From Rhodoferax sp. U11-2br (GTDB taxonomy: Bacteria > Pseudomonadota > Gammaproteobacteria > Burkholderiales > Burkholderiaceae_C): a stretch of DNA of 64,000 nucleotides. The notes under the pieces are model-generated. The model had not been told where the DNA came from. It saw nothing but the letters and a program-made list of their open reading frames with translations, and did no database searches. The stretch is taken from NCBI RefSeq assembly GCF_018619435.1, contig NZ_JAHFZF010000002.1:1-64000 (forward strand), written 5' to 3'. This document shows positions 18,384 through 29,704 of the stretch, one piece after another. The translations under genes were made by a program, and so were the position numbers. Each line of letters opens with the position of its first letter. The stretch's first letter is position 1.

Positions 18384-19169
18384 TTAAAAGTCGTAATCCA
18401 CGGTAATTGGCGCGTGATCCGAGAATTTCTCAGCCTTGTAGATCGCCACCGCGTGGGCACAGGCAGCCAGTTGCGGTGTCGCCAGGTGGTAGTCCAGCCG
18501 CCACCCCACATTCTTGGCATAAGCCTGGCCGCGGTTGCTCCACCAGGTATAGGCCTCGTCGGTGGCCGTGGGGTGCAGTTGGCGGTAGACGTCCACCAGG
18601 CCGCCTTCGCCCAGCAGCTTGGTCATCCAGGCCCGCTCTTCGGGCAAAAAGCCTGAGTTCTTCTGGTTGCTTTTCCAGTTCTTGAGGTCAATCTCTTTGT
18701 GGGCGATGTTGACGTCGCTGCACACGATGAACTCGCGTTGCGCCTTGAGCTGTTGCAGATGCGGGTAGATCAGGTCCAGAAACCGGAACTTGGCCTGCTG
18801 GCGCTCTTCACCCGACGAACCACTGGGAAAGTAACAGCTGATGATGGAGCGCCGGACCGTAGGGGTGTCAAAACGGAGCTCCAGGTAGCGGCCCTCGGTA
18901 TCAAACTCGGCGCCGTCAAACCCGGCGATGACCTCGCTGGGTTCCTGGCGGCTGTAGATGCCCACGCCGGAGTAACCTTTTTTGTCGGCCAGATGGAAGT
19001 AACCCGTCAAACCCGCCAGCTGCTCAAAGCGGTCAGCCAGGTCGGGGGCCTGCGCCTTGACCTCTTGTACACAAATACAATCAGGCGCGGTTTTGTCGAT
19101 CCATGCCTCCAAGCCCTTGCTGGTGGCGGAGCGAATACCATTGAGGTTCAGGCTGGTCAATTTGAACAA
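18384..19169 (-). CDS. xth: Exodeoxyribonuclease III (AP endonuclease)
   Basis: 261 residues with the EEP nuclease fold. The N-terminus [14 protein letters not shown], metal-binding Glu36 in CVQEVKA, the [12 protein letters not shown] block and the terminal [12 protein letters not shown] with catalytic Asp-His are all present. It cleaves 5' to abasic sites in base excision repair. Start choice: a TTG at 19169 has GGGGA 5 bp upstream and gives [11 protein letters not shown]; an ATG at 19181 is also in frame but lacks a ribosome-binding site and its codon would share two bases with the divergent pyrE start codon. Confidence 0.9.
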   Translation of the reverse strand: MFKLTSLNLNGIRSATSKGLEAWIDKTAPDCICVQEVKAQAPDLADRFEQLAGLTGYFHLADKKGYSGVGIYSRQEPSEVIAGFDGAEFDTEGRYLELRFDTPTVRRSIISCYFPSGSSGEERQQAKFRFLDLIYPHLQQLKAQREFIVCSDVNIAHKEIDLKNWKSNQKNSGFLPEERAWMTKLLGEGGLVDVYRQLHPTATDEAYTWWSNRGQAYAKNVGWRLDYHLATPQLAACAHAVAIYKAEKFSDHAPITVDYDF

Positions 19170-19179
19170 GGAATTCCCC

Positions 19180-19890
19180 ATGTCAGAGTGTGTCGAAATC
19201 GAAACCTGTTCCAGCCCGGGCCAGGACAGTCTGGCGCAAGACTTTGTGCAGTTTGCGGTGGCCAGCGGTGTGCTGCGCTTTGGTGAATTCAAAACCAAAG
19301 CCGGCCGCTTGAGCCCCTACTTTTTCAATGCCGGCCTGTTCGACGACGGTGCCAAGCTGGGCAAATTGGCGCAATTCTATGCGCAGCGTCTGCTAGGCAG
19401 CGGCATCGAATTCGACATGATTTTTGGCCCTGCCTACAAGGGCATTCCGCTGGGCGCCGTACTGGCCGTGGAGCTGGCGCGCTTGGGCCGCAACGTGCCT
19501 TTTGCCTACAACCGCAAGGAAGCCAAGGACCATGGCGAAGGTGGCTCGCTGGTGGGTGCGCCACTGCAGGGCCGGGTGCTGATCGTCGACGACGTCATGT
19601 CTGCAGGCACGGCCGTGCGCGAGTCCATTGCGTTGATCCAGCAGGCGGGTGCCACCGCGCATGCGGTGGTGATCGCGCTGGACCGCCAGGAAAAAGCCAC
19701 GGAAAACGGCCAGGACGTCGAACACAGCGCGGTGCAATATGTGCAGAACCAGCTCGGTCTGCAAGTCTGCTCAGTGGCAAAACTCAACGATTTGCTGCAG
19801 TACCTGCAACACCACCGTGTGCCCGGGCTGGCCGATGCCCACGAACGGGTCGCTGCCTACCGCGCACGCTACGGGGCAGATGGCGCATGA
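19180..19890 (+). CDS. pyrE: Orotate phosphoribosyltransferase
   Basis: 236 residues. It makes orotidine monophosphate from orotate and PRPP in pyrimidine synthesis. The PRPP-binding motif VLIVDDVMSAGTA is near residues 129-141 and GEFKTKAGRLSPYFFN is the usual N-terminal substrate segment. The ATG at 19180 has AAGGA 7 bp upstream. The initiation region overlaps the 5' end of the divergent xth gene. Followed, with a 4-bp overlap, by a DUF4124 gene. Confidence 0.95.
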   Translation: MSECVEIETCSSPGQDSLAQDFVQFAVASGVLRFGEFKTKAGRLSPYFFNAGLFDDGAKLGKLAQFYAQRLLGSGIEFDMIFGPAYKGIPLGAVLAVELARLGRNVPFAYNRKEAKDHGEGGSLVGAPLQGRVLIVDDVMSAGTAVRESIALIQQAGATAHAVVIALDRQEKATENGQDVEHSAVQYVQNQLGLQVCSVAKLNDLLQYLQHHRVPGLADAHERVAAYRARYGADGA

Positions 19891-20573
19891 CCCAGGCCCA
19901 CGCTCCCGGGTTGTGGCAACGCGGTGGCGGTTTGGCTGGTGGGCTGGTGCTGGGCTGGCTGGCGGCGCTGGGCCACGGGGCGGTGCAGGCGCAGCTACCT
20001 ACGCCTGAGATCTATACCTGCCTGGATGCCCGGGGGCGCAAGCTGACCTCGGACCGCCCGATTGCCGAGTGCCGTGACCGTGAACAAAAAATCCTCAACC
20101 CCAGCGGCACCGTGAAAACCCGGATTGGCCCGACCTTGACCGCCAAGGAGCGCGCCGAACAGGAAGCCAAAGAGAAGGCCGAACAGGCGCAACGCGCTTT
20201 GCTGGAAGAAGAAAAACGCCGTGACCGCGCCCTGCTGATCCGTTACCCAACGCAAAGCGCCCACCAGCTGGAGCGGGCCAACGCGCTGGACCACATCAAC
20301 CGCGTCAAACAAACGGCACAGGTCCAGGTCACCGACCTGCAAGCCCAAAAGACCAAGCTGTTGGATGAGATGGCCTTTTATGCCAAAGACCCCAGCCGCG
20401 CGCCGCTGCGGCTCAAGCGTCAGATCGATGAGGTCAACCAGACCCTGGCCGCGCAGGGCCGGTTTCTGGCCGACAAAGATGCCGAGATCACGCGGGTCAA
20501 CGCCCGCTTTGAAGTCGAGCAGCAGCGCCTGATGCCGCTGTGGCAGCAGGCCACCGCGCCCAAACCCGACTAA
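19887..20573 (+). CDS. DUF4124-containing exported coiled-coil protein
   Basis: 228 residues. N-terminal hydrophobic segment ([20 protein letters not shown]) resembling a signal peptide, ending near AQA. Then a small DUF4124-type domain ([21 protein letters not shown]) with two cysteines, followed by a long charged region rich in Glu, Lys, Gln and Arg, probably coiled coil (residues about 85-215). Function unknown; likely periplasmic. The ATG overlaps the pyrE stop, and its own TAA overlaps the stop codon of the convergent gatB. Confidence 0.75.
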   Translation: MTQAHAPGLWQRGGGLAGGLVLGWLAALGHGAVQAQLPTPEIYTCLDARGRKLTSDRPIAECRDREQKILNPSGTVKTRIGPTLTAKERAEQEAKEKAEQAQRALLEEEKRRDRALLIRYPTQSAHQLERANALDHINRVKQTAQVQVTDLQAQKTKLLDEMAFYAKDPSRAPLRLKRQIDEVNQTLAAQGRFLADKDAEITRVNARFEVEQQRLMPLWQQATAPKPD

Positions 20574-22042
20574 GCAGCGAGTTTTTTCTTCAGCAGCTCG
20601 TTGACCAGCTGCGGGTTGGCCTTGCCTTGGCTGGCTTTCATGATCTGGCCCACCAGCGCGTTGAGCGCCTTGGCATTGCCCGCACGGAACTCGTCCACGT
20701 TTTTCGGGTTGGCGGCGAGCACGGTGTCCACAATCTTCTCCAGCGCGCCGGTGTCGTTGCTTTGTTTGAGGCCTTTGGCCTCAATCACAGCATCCACCTC
20801 GGTTTGTGGGTCGACCCACAGCACATCCATCACCTGTTTGGCCGCATTGTTGGAGATGGTGCCGTCCTGAATCCGAGTCACGAGTTGCCCCAGCTGTGCG
20901 GGTGTGACCGGGCAGGCGCTGATGTCAGATTCAGCGGCATTCAGACGCCGCGAGATCTCACCCATGATCCAGTTGCCGACCAATTTGGGCTGGCCGCAAG
21001 CGGTAGTAGCCGCTTCAAAATAGCTAGCAATATCCCGGCTCTGGGTCAGGGCTGTGGCATCGTAATCCGATAAACCGTGGTCTTTGACAAAACGCGCCGC
21101 CATGACACGCGGCAGCTCGGTCATGCCAGCACGCACGCGCTCCACCCACTCGGGCGCAATCACCAGCGGTGGCAGATCCGGGTCAGGGAAATAGCGGTAG
21201 TCGGCAGCGTCTTCCTTGCTGCGCATTGCGCGGGTTTCACCGGTGTCGGGGTTGAACAACACGGTGGCCTGCTGGATGGCGCGGCCATCCTCAATTTCGT
21301 CGATCTGCCAGCGGATCTCGTAGTCGATCGCCTGCTGCATGAACTTGAAGCTGTTGAGGTTCTTGATCTCGCGCCGGGTGCCCAGCGGTTCACCGGGTTT
21401 GCGCACCGACACATTGGCGTCACAGCGGAAGCTGCCTTCTTGCATGTTGCCGTCGCAGATGCCGATCCAGGTGACGATCTTGTGCAGCTCTTTGGCGTAG
21501 GCGACCGCCTCAGCGGTGGAGCGCATGTCGGGCTCGGTGACGATCTCCAGCAGCGGTGTGCCGGCGCGGTTCAGGTCGATGCCGGTCTGACCGATGAAGT
21601 CTTCGTGCAAGGACTTGCCCGCGTCTTCTTCGAGATGGGCGCGCACCAAGCGCACCGATTTTTTCTCGTCAGCCAAATAAAACTCAACCGAGCCGCCCTG
21701 AACCACCGGGATCTCGAACTGGCTGATCTGGTAACCCTTGGGCAGATCGGGGTAGAAGTAGTTCTTGCGGGCAAAAATGCTGCGTGGTGCAATGTGCGAG
21801 CCCAGGGCCAGGCCAAGCTCAATGGCCCGCTCCACCGCGCCCTTGTTCATCACCGGCAGCGTGCCAGGCAAGGCCAGATCCACTGCGCAGGCCTGGGTGT
21901 TGGGCTCGGCACCAAAGGCGGTAGCCGCCCGGCTGAAGATCTTGGACCGGGTGGACAGCTGGGCGTGGGTCTCGAAACCAATCACGACCTCATAACCCCT
22001 TACCAGCAGGGGCTTTTGTGCTACATATTTTGTATCAGTCAT
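20570..22042 (-). CDS. gatB: Asp-tRNA(Asn)/Glu-tRNA(Gln) amidotransferase subunit B
   Basis: 490 residues. GatB activates the mischarged aminoacyl-tRNA with ATP before amidation. Conserved N-terminus [18 protein letters not shown], the [18 protein letters not shown] block and the helical tail/YqeY-like C-terminal domain ending LLKKKLAA are present. Part of gatC-gatA-gatB (leftward), 11 bp after gatA. Its presence indicates tRNA-dependent Gln and/or Asn synthesis. Confidence 0.97.
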   Translation of the reverse strand: MTDTKYVAQKPLLVRGYEVVIGFETHAQLSTRSKIFSRAATAFGAEPNTQACAVDLALPGTLPVMNKGAVERAIELGLALGSHIAPRSIFARKNYFYPDLPKGYQISQFEIPVVQGGSVEFYLADEKKSVRLVRAHLEEDAGKSLHEDFIGQTGIDLNRAGTPLLEIVTEPDMRSTAEAVAYAKELHKIVTWIGICDGNMQEGSFRCDANVSVRKPGEPLGTRREIKNLNSFKFMQQAIDYEIRWQIDEIEDGRAIQQATVLFNPDTGETRAMRSKEDAADYRYFPDPDLPPLVIAPEWVERVRAGMTELPRVMAARFVKDHGLSDYDATALTQSRDIASYFEAATTACGQPKLVGNWIMGEISRRLNAAESDISACPVTPAQLGQLVTRIQDGTISNNAAKQVMDVLWVDPQTEVDAVIEAKGLKQSNDTGALEKIVDTVLAANPKNVDEFRAGNAKALNALVGQIMKASQGKANPQLVNELLKKKLAA

Positions 22043-22053
22043 GGTGTATTTTC

Positions 22054-23526
22054 TCAGATACCTTGCGGGCGACGGGTATGCCAGTCGGTGGCCTGCTGGA
22101 AGCGGTGTGCCACATTGAGCAGGCGTGATTCGCTCAGGTGGTTGCCAATCAGCTGCAAACCCACCGGCAGGTTGCCAGCGCCAAAACCCACCGGCAGGCT
22201 CATGCCGGGCAGCCCCGCCAGCGAGGCTGGCAAGGTGAAGATGTCAGCCAGGTAATCAGCCAGCGGGTCATTGCCATGGCCGCCCAGCGCCCAGGCCACC
22301 GTGGGTGCCACCGGCCCGGCGATCACATCACATTGCTGGAAGGCTTGCTGGAAGTCGTCGGCAATCATGCGGCGAATCTTCTGCGCCTGCAGGTAATAGG
22401 CGTCGTAATAGCCGTGCGACAGCACATAGGTGCCGATCATGATGCGGCGCTTGACCTCGTCGCCAAACCCTTCGGCGCGGGTCTGTTCGTACATGTCGTT
22501 GAGGTCCTTGAACTCTTTGGCGCGGTGGCCAAACTTCACCCCGTCAAAACGACTCAGGTTGCTTGACGCCTCGGCAGGCGCAATGATGTAGTAGACCGGA
22601 ATCGACAGCTCGGTGCGCGGCAGCGAGATCGGCACCAGCCGGGCGCCCAGCGCCTCGTATTCTTTCAGCGCGGCGTCCACTGCAGCACGCACATCCGGTG
22701 CCAGGCCTTCACCAAAAAACTCGGCGGGTACACCAATACGCAGGCCCTTGATCGGCTCCGCCAGCGTGCGTGTGAAATCCTCGGCAGGCACATCGAGCGA
22801 GGTCGAATCCCGCTCCGGGTCTGGACCACACATGCTGGAAAGCACCAGGGCGCAGTCCTGCGCGCTGCGCGCCAGCACGCCGGCCTGGTCGAGGCTGGAG
22901 GCAAAAGCCACCATGCCGTATCTTGAGGCCCGCCCATAAGTCGGCTTGATGCCGGTGATGCCGCAAAACGAGGCGGGTTGACGGATCGAGCCACCGGTGT
23001 CGGTACCCGTGGCGACTGGCGTCAATCGGGCAGCGACCGCGGCGGCGCTGCCGCCGGAGGACCCACCCGGTGTGCGGGTGATGTCCCAGGGGTTTTTCAC
23101 CGGGCCAAACGCCGAGTTTTCGTTGGCCGAGCCCATGGCAAATTCGTCACAGTTGAGCTTGCCCAGGGTGACAACACCGGCATCGGCCAGCCGTGACACC
23201 ACCGTGGCGTCAAACGGTGAGTGGTAACCGTCCAGCATGCGCGAGCCCGCTGTGGTGGCGAAATCGCGGGTGACAAAAATGTCCTTGTGCGCCATCGGCA
23301 CACCTTCGAGGACACCAGCGCTGCCAGCGGCCAAACGTGCGTCAGCGGCACGAGCCTGGGCCAGCGTGGCATCTGTATTGGTTTCCAGAAAAGCACCCAA
23401 ATCGGTGTGTGACTGGGCACGCGCCAGGAAATGCTGCGCGGTTTCAACCGCAGAGACCTTGCGGTCACGCAGCGCGCTGGCCAGTTCGGCCACGGTCAGA
23501 TCGTGAAGATCGGTAGATTGCGTCAT
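22054..23526 (-). CDS. gatA: Asp-tRNA(Asn)/Glu-tRNA(Gln) amidotransferase subunit A
   Basis: 490-residue amidase-signature enzyme that releases ammonia from glutamine. The Ser-cisSer-Lys triad is readable as Lys81 (MAHKDIF), Ser156 (TPGGSSGGS) and Ser180 (DTGGSIRQP). Length and motif order are normal for GatA. Located between gatC and gatB. Confidence 0.97.
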   Translation of the reverse strand: MTQSTDLHDLTVAELASALRDRKVSAVETAQHFLARAQSHTDLGAFLETNTDATLAQARAADARLAAGSAGVLEGVPMAHKDIFVTRDFATTAGSRMLDGYHSPFDATVVSRLADAGVVTLGKLNCDEFAMGSANENSAFGPVKNPWDITRTPGGSSGGSAAAVAARLTPVATGTDTGGSIRQPASFCGITGIKPTYGRASRYGMVAFASSLDQAGVLARSAQDCALVLSSMCGPDPERDSTSLDVPAEDFTRTLAEPIKGLRIGVPAEFFGEGLAPDVRAAVDAALKEYEALGARLVPISLPRTELSIPVYYIIAPAEASSNLSRFDGVKFGHRAKEFKDLNDMYEQTRAEGFGDEVKRRIMIGTYVLSHGYYDAYYLQAQKIRRMIADDFQQAFQQCDVIAGPVAPTVAWALGGHGNDPLADYLADIFTLPASLAGLPGMSLPVGFGAGNLPVGLQLIGNHLSESRLLNVAHRFQQATDWHTRRPQGI

Positions 23527-23544
23527 GATAAAAATGGGGTTGGC

Positions 23545-23844
23545 TTATTCGATGACCTTGGGCACCAGGAACAGGCCGGACTCGACCGCTGGTGCACTCT
23601 GCTGGTTGGCGTCGCGCTGGTTGGGTTCACTCACCACGTCATCACGCAGGCGCAGCGCCATGTTGCCTGCCACATCGACCGGATGCGCCAAGGGCACCAG
23701 GCCCGTGGTGTCCACCAGACGCATTTTTTCAACCACGCCGAAAAAATCATTGAGTTGGGAGCACAGGCGTGTGCGCTCATCGGGTTGGAGACCAAGCCGC
23801 GCCAGATGCGCCAGACGGTCGATATCAGCAAGGGTCAGAGACAT
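23545..23844 (-). CDS. gatC: Asp-tRNA(Asn)/Glu-tRNA(Gln) amidotransferase subunit C
   Basis: 99-residue GatC, which stabilises the GatA-GatB complex. Typical pattern [16 protein letters not shown] at the N-terminus, and a short proline/asparagine-containing C-terminus ending LFLVPKVIE. First gene of the leftward gatCAB operon, divergent from mreB across a 202-bp gap. Confidence 0.95.
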   Translation of the reverse strand: MSLTLADIDRLAHLARLGLQPDERTRLCSQLNDFFGVVEKMRLVDTTGLVPLAHPVDVAGNMALRLRDDVVSEPNQRDANQQSAPAVESGLFLVPKVIE

Positions 23845-24004
23845 GGCTTTATTTTGGTTGCAACAGGGTGTAAATCAGGGTGTCAGCAACCCCTGGGCAC
23901 GGCTTGTGCGGGGGTGATAGGGTATTATCCCGCCTTTGGACAGCAGTCCAAAACGGCATGGTTTATTGCCGAAATCCCACCATTTTGAACACATTACAGG
24001 GTGA

Positions 24005-25090
<1,086 letters not shown>

Positions 25091-25106
25091 TCACCGGGAG
25101 TCAGCG

Positions 25107-26030
25107 ATGCCACTGGGTACGCTGGACAGATCACCGCCGCCATTCTTCCGGCAGGGGCCGTCTGCCCTGTCCAAATTGGTTTTTTTTGGTGTGCTGGCGG
25201 TGCTGCTGATGGTTGCAGACAACCGTTTCAGCCTCATCAAGCCGGTTCGTGCTGCCATTGCCACGGTGATTTACCCCTTGCAATGGACCATGCTGCAGCC
25301 AGTGATCTGGGCGCGTGACGGTGGCAAATACTTTGATGCGCTGAGCACATCCCAGGCCAACGAAGCGGCGGCGCAATACCAATTGGGCCTGCAATCCCAA
25401 CGCGCCCAACAGGTGGAGCAGCTCGGCCAGGAAAATGCCCGATTGCGCGCCTTGCTGGGCCTGCGTGAACGGGCCAACACACCCGCCCTGGCGGCGCAGG
25501 TCCTGTATGACGCGGCCGATCCTTTTACCCGCAAGGTCATCATCGACAAAGGCGCGCTGGCAGCGGTGCAGGCTGGCTCGCCAGTGCTGGACGAACTCGG
25601 TGTGCTGGGCCAGGTCACACGTGTTTACCCACTGGTCAGTGAAGTCACGCTGATCACCGACCGCAACCAGGCCATTCCGGTGCTTAACGCCCGCACCGGT
25701 CTGCGCGCCCTGGCTTTTGGGGATGACACCCCGGGCAAGGGTTCACTGGAACTGCGTTTTCTGGACGCCAACGTGGACCTGCAAGCCGGAGACCTGTTGA
25801 CCACCAGCGGTGTGGACGGTGTCTACCCCCCGGGGCTGCAGGTGGCACGGGTGGACAAAATCGAACGTGGCGCAGATTCTGCCTTCGCACGGGTGCGCTG
25901 CATCCCGGTGGCCGCTACCGCTGGCAGCCTGCATGTGCTGGTGCTGCAGCCGCTGACCGGGCACATCCTGGCGCGGCCTGAGCCCACCCCCAGCGTCCCA
26001 ATTGCCAAAGCCAAAGGGGGTAAACCATGA
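25107..26030 (+). CDS. mreC: Rod shape-determining protein MreC
   Basis: 307-residue bitopic protein: one N-terminal membrane helix (LVFFGVLAVLLMVADNR), a coiled coil (residues about 78-112) and the periplasmic beta-barrel domain with VIIDKGALAAVQAGSPVLD and LITDRNQAIPV. It bridges MreB to the periplasmic synthases. The ATG at 25107 has GGGAG upstream. Its stop overlaps the mreD start. Confidence 0.95.
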   Translation: MPLGTLDRSPPPFFRQGPSALSKLVFFGVLAVLLMVADNRFSLIKPVRAAIATVIYPLQWTMLQPVIWARDGGKYFDALSTSQANEAAAQYQLGLQSQRAQQVEQLGQENARLRALLGLRERANTPALAAQVLYDAADPFTRKVIIDKGALAAVQAGSPVLDELGVLGQVTRVYPLVSEVTLITDRNQAIPVLNARTGLRALAFGDDTPGKGSLELRFLDANVDLQAGDLLTTSGVDGVYPPGLQVARVDKIERGADSAFARVRCIPVAATAGSLHVLVLQPLTGHILARPEPTPSVPIAKAKGGKP

Positions 26031-26557
26031 TGATGCCGCGTGGCCAGCAGTTGCTGTTGCCAGCCAATCCCTGGTTCATATGGGGCAGCCTGATCACGGC
26101 GGTGGCGCTGAACATGCTGCAAAACATGGGGCTGTGGGGGCGTGCCGCCTGGCTGCCGGATCTGGTGGCGTTGATCCTGGTGTTCTGGGCCATTCACCAG
26201 CCTCAGCGGATTGGGGTGGGGGCGGCCTTTTTGTTGGGACTGGCGATGGATGTCCACCAGAGCGCGTTGCTGGGTCAGCATGCTCTGGCCTACAGTGCCT
26301 TGAGTTTTCTGGCCATCGGTATTCACCGGCGGATTTTGTGGTTCTCGGTGCCAAGTCAGGCGCTGCAATTGCTGCCGCTGTTTGCCGCCGCACACGCACT
26401 GACCTTGATCATCCGGCTGCTGACCGGGGAGTATTTCCCCGGGTGGTCGGTGGTGTTGTCCCCGCTGATTGAGACCATACTGTGGCCGGTGGTGAGTGTG
26501 CTGTTGTTGCTGCCGCAGCGCCAGGCGCCAGACCGTGATGACAACCGTCCGCTCTAA
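26027..26557 (+). CDS. mreD: Rod shape-determining protein MreD
   Basis: 176 residues, five or six predicted membrane helices, typical MreD features LPDLVALILVFWAIHQPQRIG and GLAMDVHQSALLGQHAL. Integral membrane partner of MreC in the elongasome. ATGA overlap with mreC, and pbp2 follows 3 bp later. Confidence 0.93.
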   Translation: MMMPRGQQLLLPANPWFIWGSLITAVALNMLQNMGLWGRAAWLPDLVALILVFWAIHQPQRIGVGAAFLLGLAMDVHQSALLGQHALAYSALSFLAIGIHRRILWFSVPSQALQLLPLFAAAHALTLIIRLLTGEYFPGWSVVLSPLIETILWPVVSVLLLLPQRQAPDRDDNRPL

Positions 26558-26560
26558 ACC

Positions 26561-28645
26561 ATGACGGTGATCCGCAACGTTCAGGCCGAGCTGTCGCGTT
26601 TTCGCCTGCGGGTGTTGGTGGCCAGTATCGTGGTGGTGGGGTGTTTTGGCCTGGTAGCGGCACGGTTGGTGTACCTGCAGGTCACACGCCACGAAGACCT
26701 GCAGGCGCAGGCTGAAAACAACCGCACCGCCATCGTGCCGATCGTGCCCAACCGGGGCCTGATTCTGGATCGCAACGGGGTGGTGCTGGCCACCAACTAT
26801 TCTGCCTACACGCTGGAGGTCACGCCATCCAAGGTGGCCAACCTGGAGCAGACGATCGATGATCTGGCCAAGGTGATTGACATCACACCGCGGGATCGCA
26901 AACGTTTCAAAAAATTGCGTGAAGAGGCCCGCAGTTTTGAGTCCTTGCCACTGCGCAGCCGACTCACCGACGAAGAGGTCGCCCGCTTTGGTGCACAACG
27001 CTACCGCTTCCCGGGTGTGGACATCAAAGCCCGCCTGTTTCGCAACTACCCGTATGGTGCGCTGGCCAGCCATGTGATCGGTTACATCGGACGCATCAAC
27101 GCGGCTGAAAAAGAAGAGCTGGAAAACTCCGAAGACCCGGCCAATTACCGTGGCACCGACTACATCGGCAAACTCGGTGTGGAGCAGAGTTTCGAGCCCC
27201 AGTTGCACGGCATCACCGGTGTGGACTCGATGGAAACCTCAGCCGGTGGGCGCGCCACCCGGCGCCTGACCAGCCTGCCGTCGACACCTGGCAACACCAT
27301 CAAGTTGTCGATCGACATCAAGCTGCAAAAACTCATCGAGGACCTCTATGGCGAGCGCCGCGGTGCGCTGGTGGCCATCGATCCCAAGACCGGTGAAGTG
27401 CTGGCCTTCGTCAGCAAGCCCACCTTCGACCCCAACCTGTTTGTGGAAGGCATCGACCAGGACAACTGGGCTTTGCTCAACGAGTCCATCGACAAACCTC
27501 TGCTCAACCGGGCATTGCGTGGCACCTACCCACCAGGCTCCACTTACAAACCCTTCATGGCCTTGGCCGCCCTGACCACCGGCAAACGCAACGCCAGCAC
27601 ATTGGTCAATGACCCAGGCTTCTACATGTTTGGCGGCCACCGTTTTGGCAGCCCCGAGACCGATCGCACCGGCATCATGGACATGCGCGCCGCGATCCTC
27701 TACTCCAGCAACGCCTATTTCTACTCGCTGGCCAACGAACTCGGTGTGGAGACGATGCACGACTTCATGGCCCCGCTGGGTTTTGGACAGATCACGGGCA
27801 TCGACATCCACGGCGAAGTGCGGGGGGTGTTACCCAACCAGGCCTGGAAACGCAGCTATTTCAAACGCCCGGAACAACAAAAATGGTATGCGGGTGAAAC
27901 CATCTCGCTCGGTATCGGGCAGGGTTACAACAGTTTCACCATGCTGCAGCTGGCGCAGGCCATCGCCACGCTGGCCAACGGCGGCTTCAAACACAAACCC
28001 AGGCTGGTGATTGCCACACAAGATGCCCAAACCCGGGTCGAGTCACCTCTGGCGGCCGATCCGGCGGTGAATCTGGGATTCAAACCGGAACATGTGGACA
28101 CCATCCGGCGTGCCATGATGGGTGTGGCGCAAGAGGGCACCTCCTCGCGCGTTTTTGCCGGTGCCAGCTACCTCAGTGGTGGCAAGACCGGCACCGCACA
28201 AGCTGTGTCGCTGGGCAAAAACGAAAAATACAGTGCCATCCGCACGGAAGAGCGTAAACGTGACCACTCGCTCTACATCGCCTTTGCGCCAGCGGAAGAC
28301 CCCAAGATTGCGCTGGCCTTGATTGTTGAAAACGCGGGGTTTGGTTCCACGGCGGCGGCCCCCATTGCCAGACGTGTATTTGACTACTGGCTGCTTGGAC
28401 AATACCCCAGCGAGGAAGACCTGGCGGCCGTCAGCCGCGGTCAGGCCACAGCGCCGATTGGCAAACCACGATTGGCAAGCGAGGTGACTCTGGCCAGCGT
28501 TTCAGGCCTGCCCAATGCAGCCGCCTTGGCCGCCAGTGCGGCAGCCTCTCAGGCTGCGGGGGCGGTCAGTGCAGCCACATCGGGCGCCGTGGCTGCGTCC
28601 GCCGCGCCAGCCGCCAGCGCAACCAGCCCGCTCACGCGCAGGTGA
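26561..28645 (+). CDS. mrdA: Penicillin-binding protein 2 (elongasome transpeptidase)
   Basis: 694-residue class B PBP. N-terminal membrane helix (VLVASIVVVGCFGLVAARLVYL), a pedestal domain, and the transpeptidase domain with active Ser327 in STYK, SSN in YSSNAYF and KTG in SGGKTGTAQ. The C-terminal about 60 residues are Ala/Ser rich (low complexity) and longer than in E. coli PBP2. Fourth gene of the mre operon; no rodA follows, the gene instead meets a convergent diguanylate cyclase with a 14-bp overlap. Confidence 0.95.
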   Translation: MTVIRNVQAELSRFRLRVLVASIVVVGCFGLVAARLVYLQVTRHEDLQAQAENNRTAIVPIVPNRGLILDRNGVVLATNYSAYTLEVTPSKVANLEQTIDDLAKVIDITPRDRKRFKKLREEARSFESLPLRSRLTDEEVARFGAQRYRFPGVDIKARLFRNYPYGALASHVIGYIGRINAAEKEELENSEDPANYRGTDYIGKLGVEQSFEPQLHGITGVDSMETSAGGRATRRLTSLPSTPGNTIKLSIDIKLQKLIEDLYGERRGALVAIDPKTGEVLAFVSKPTFDPNLFVEGIDQDNWALLNESIDKPLLNRALRGTYPPGSTYKPFMALAALTTGKRNASTLVNDPGFYMFGGHRFGSPETDRTGIMDMRAAILYSSNAYFYSLANELGVETMHDFMAPLGFGQITGIDIHGEVRGVLPNQAWKRSYFKRPEQQKWYAGETISLGIGQGYNSFTMLQLAQAIATLANGGFKHKPRLVIATQDAQTRVESPLAADPAVNLGFKPEHVDTIRRAMMGVAQEGTSSRVFAGASYLSGGKTGTAQAVSLGKNEKYSAIRTEERKRDHSLYIAFAPAEDPKIALALIVENAGFGSTAAAPIARRVFDYWLLGQYPSEEDLAAVSRGQATAPIGKPRLASEVTLASVSGLPNAAALAASAAASQAAGAVSAATSGAVAASAAPAASATSPLTRR

Positions 28646-29660
28646 TTCGGTCGCGCCCGTCCTGCTTGGACCGGTACAGCGCAGCATCAGCGCGAGCTGT
28701 CAGGCTGTGGGTGTCATCCTCGGGCTGGGCCAGCGCCATCCCTCCGGACATCGTGACCGTCAGCACCAGCGCCTGGGTACGCCGGTCACGGATCTTGAGC
28801 GCCTTGGTGCGGGCACGTACCTGCTCAGCCACCTTGAGACACTCCTCCAAAGTGGTGTCGGGCACCAGCACGGCAAATTCCTCACCCCCGTAACGCGCCA
28901 CACTCAGCGTTCCATCCGTGGGGAGACAGGTTTTGAACACCTCACCCACGGCTTGCAGCACACGGTCACCCTTGATGTGGCCATGGGTGTCATTGACGAC
29001 CTTGAAATGGTCAATGTCAAACATGATCAGGCCGTGTTGACGCGCCTCGGTGGCTGGCCGCGCCAGCATCGCAGCCAGCCTCTGATCAAACCCTTTGCGG
29101 TTGAGCACCTGGGTCAGCGTGTCGATCAGCGACTCGTCGCGCACCCGGTTGAGTTCGTTCTGCAGGCGCTGGATTTCGCTCTGACTGCCCTTGACATCCG
29201 ACTCCAGCGCATGGGCTGAGCTGCGCATACGTGCCGTGCTCTCCATCACCTGAAGCACCATCGGTGCCGTCAGTGTGTTGTTGAGGGTTTGCAAATTGGC
29301 GGCCAGGGTGTCGAGCTGCGCGCTGAATTGGTCAGCGCTGTTACCGGTACTGCCTGCGGCATCGGCCAGGGTGACCATGACCTTCTGCAACTCGTTGCCA
29401 ATGCGCTGCATCGCCTGGGGATCCAGATCCGCCACATGGGCCTGGTACAACATCAACAGGTCATCATCGGTGAGCCGGCGACCACCGCGCATCAGCAGGT
29501 CCATCGCATGGTTCAAGCGGGTGTTGGTTCCAGCGGCGTACTCGAACCAGACGGTGTAGGTGAGTGGATTGAAGGCCGCATCGTGCTGGCCCATGCGCGC
29601 CAGCACGATGCGCAGCAGCTCGGCGCTTTGTTCTTTCGACTGTGAGTAGCGCAAGATCAA
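28632..29660 (-). CDS. GGDEF diguanylate cyclase
   Basis: 342 residues, no membrane segment. A helical N-terminal domain (about 1-165, coiled coil near the end) is followed by a full GGDEF domain: DTLTQVLNRKGFDQRL, FDIDHFKVVNDTHGH and active site RYGGEEF near residue 257. The RxxD inhibitory site expected just upstream of GGEEF is absent (the stretch reads TDGTLSVARY), so product inhibition is probably missing. It should make cyclic di-GMP; input signal unknown. Convergent with mrdA. Confidence 0.92.
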   Translation of the reverse strand: MILRYSQSKEQSAELLRIVLARMGQHDAAFNPLTYTVWFEYAAGTNTRLNHAMDLLMRGGRRLTDDDLLMLYQAHVADLDPQAMQRIGNELQKVMVTLADAAGSTGNSADQFSAQLDTLAANLQTLNNTLTAPMVLQVMESTARMRSSAHALESDVKGSQSEIQRLQNELNRVRDESLIDTLTQVLNRKGFDQRLAAMLARPATEARQHGLIMFDIDHFKVVNDTHGHIKGDRVLQAVGEVFKTCLPTDGTLSVARYGGEEFAVLVPDTTLEECLKVAEQVRARTKALKIRDRRTQALVLTVTMSGGMALAQPEDDTHSLTARADAALYRSKQDGRDRITCA

Positions 29661-29704
29661 CTTTCGAAGGAAGAGTCGACTGTCAAAGCCACCATGATAG
29701 CCAC

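Noticed and set aside
20999-21050. Repeat copy inside gatB
   Set aside because: Only GCTAGCTATTTTGAAGC resembles the repeat, and the encoded residues match what is normal for GatB.
21077-22255. Long open frame on the plus strand opposite gatB and the end of gatA
   Set aside because: It mirrors codon-position GC bias of the real gatB/gatA genes, has no recognisable domain and His/Gly/Gln-rich shadow composition.
25823-27208. 460-codon open frame opposite mreC/mreD/mrdA
   Set aside because: Crosses three real genes in the mre operon and shows no domain.
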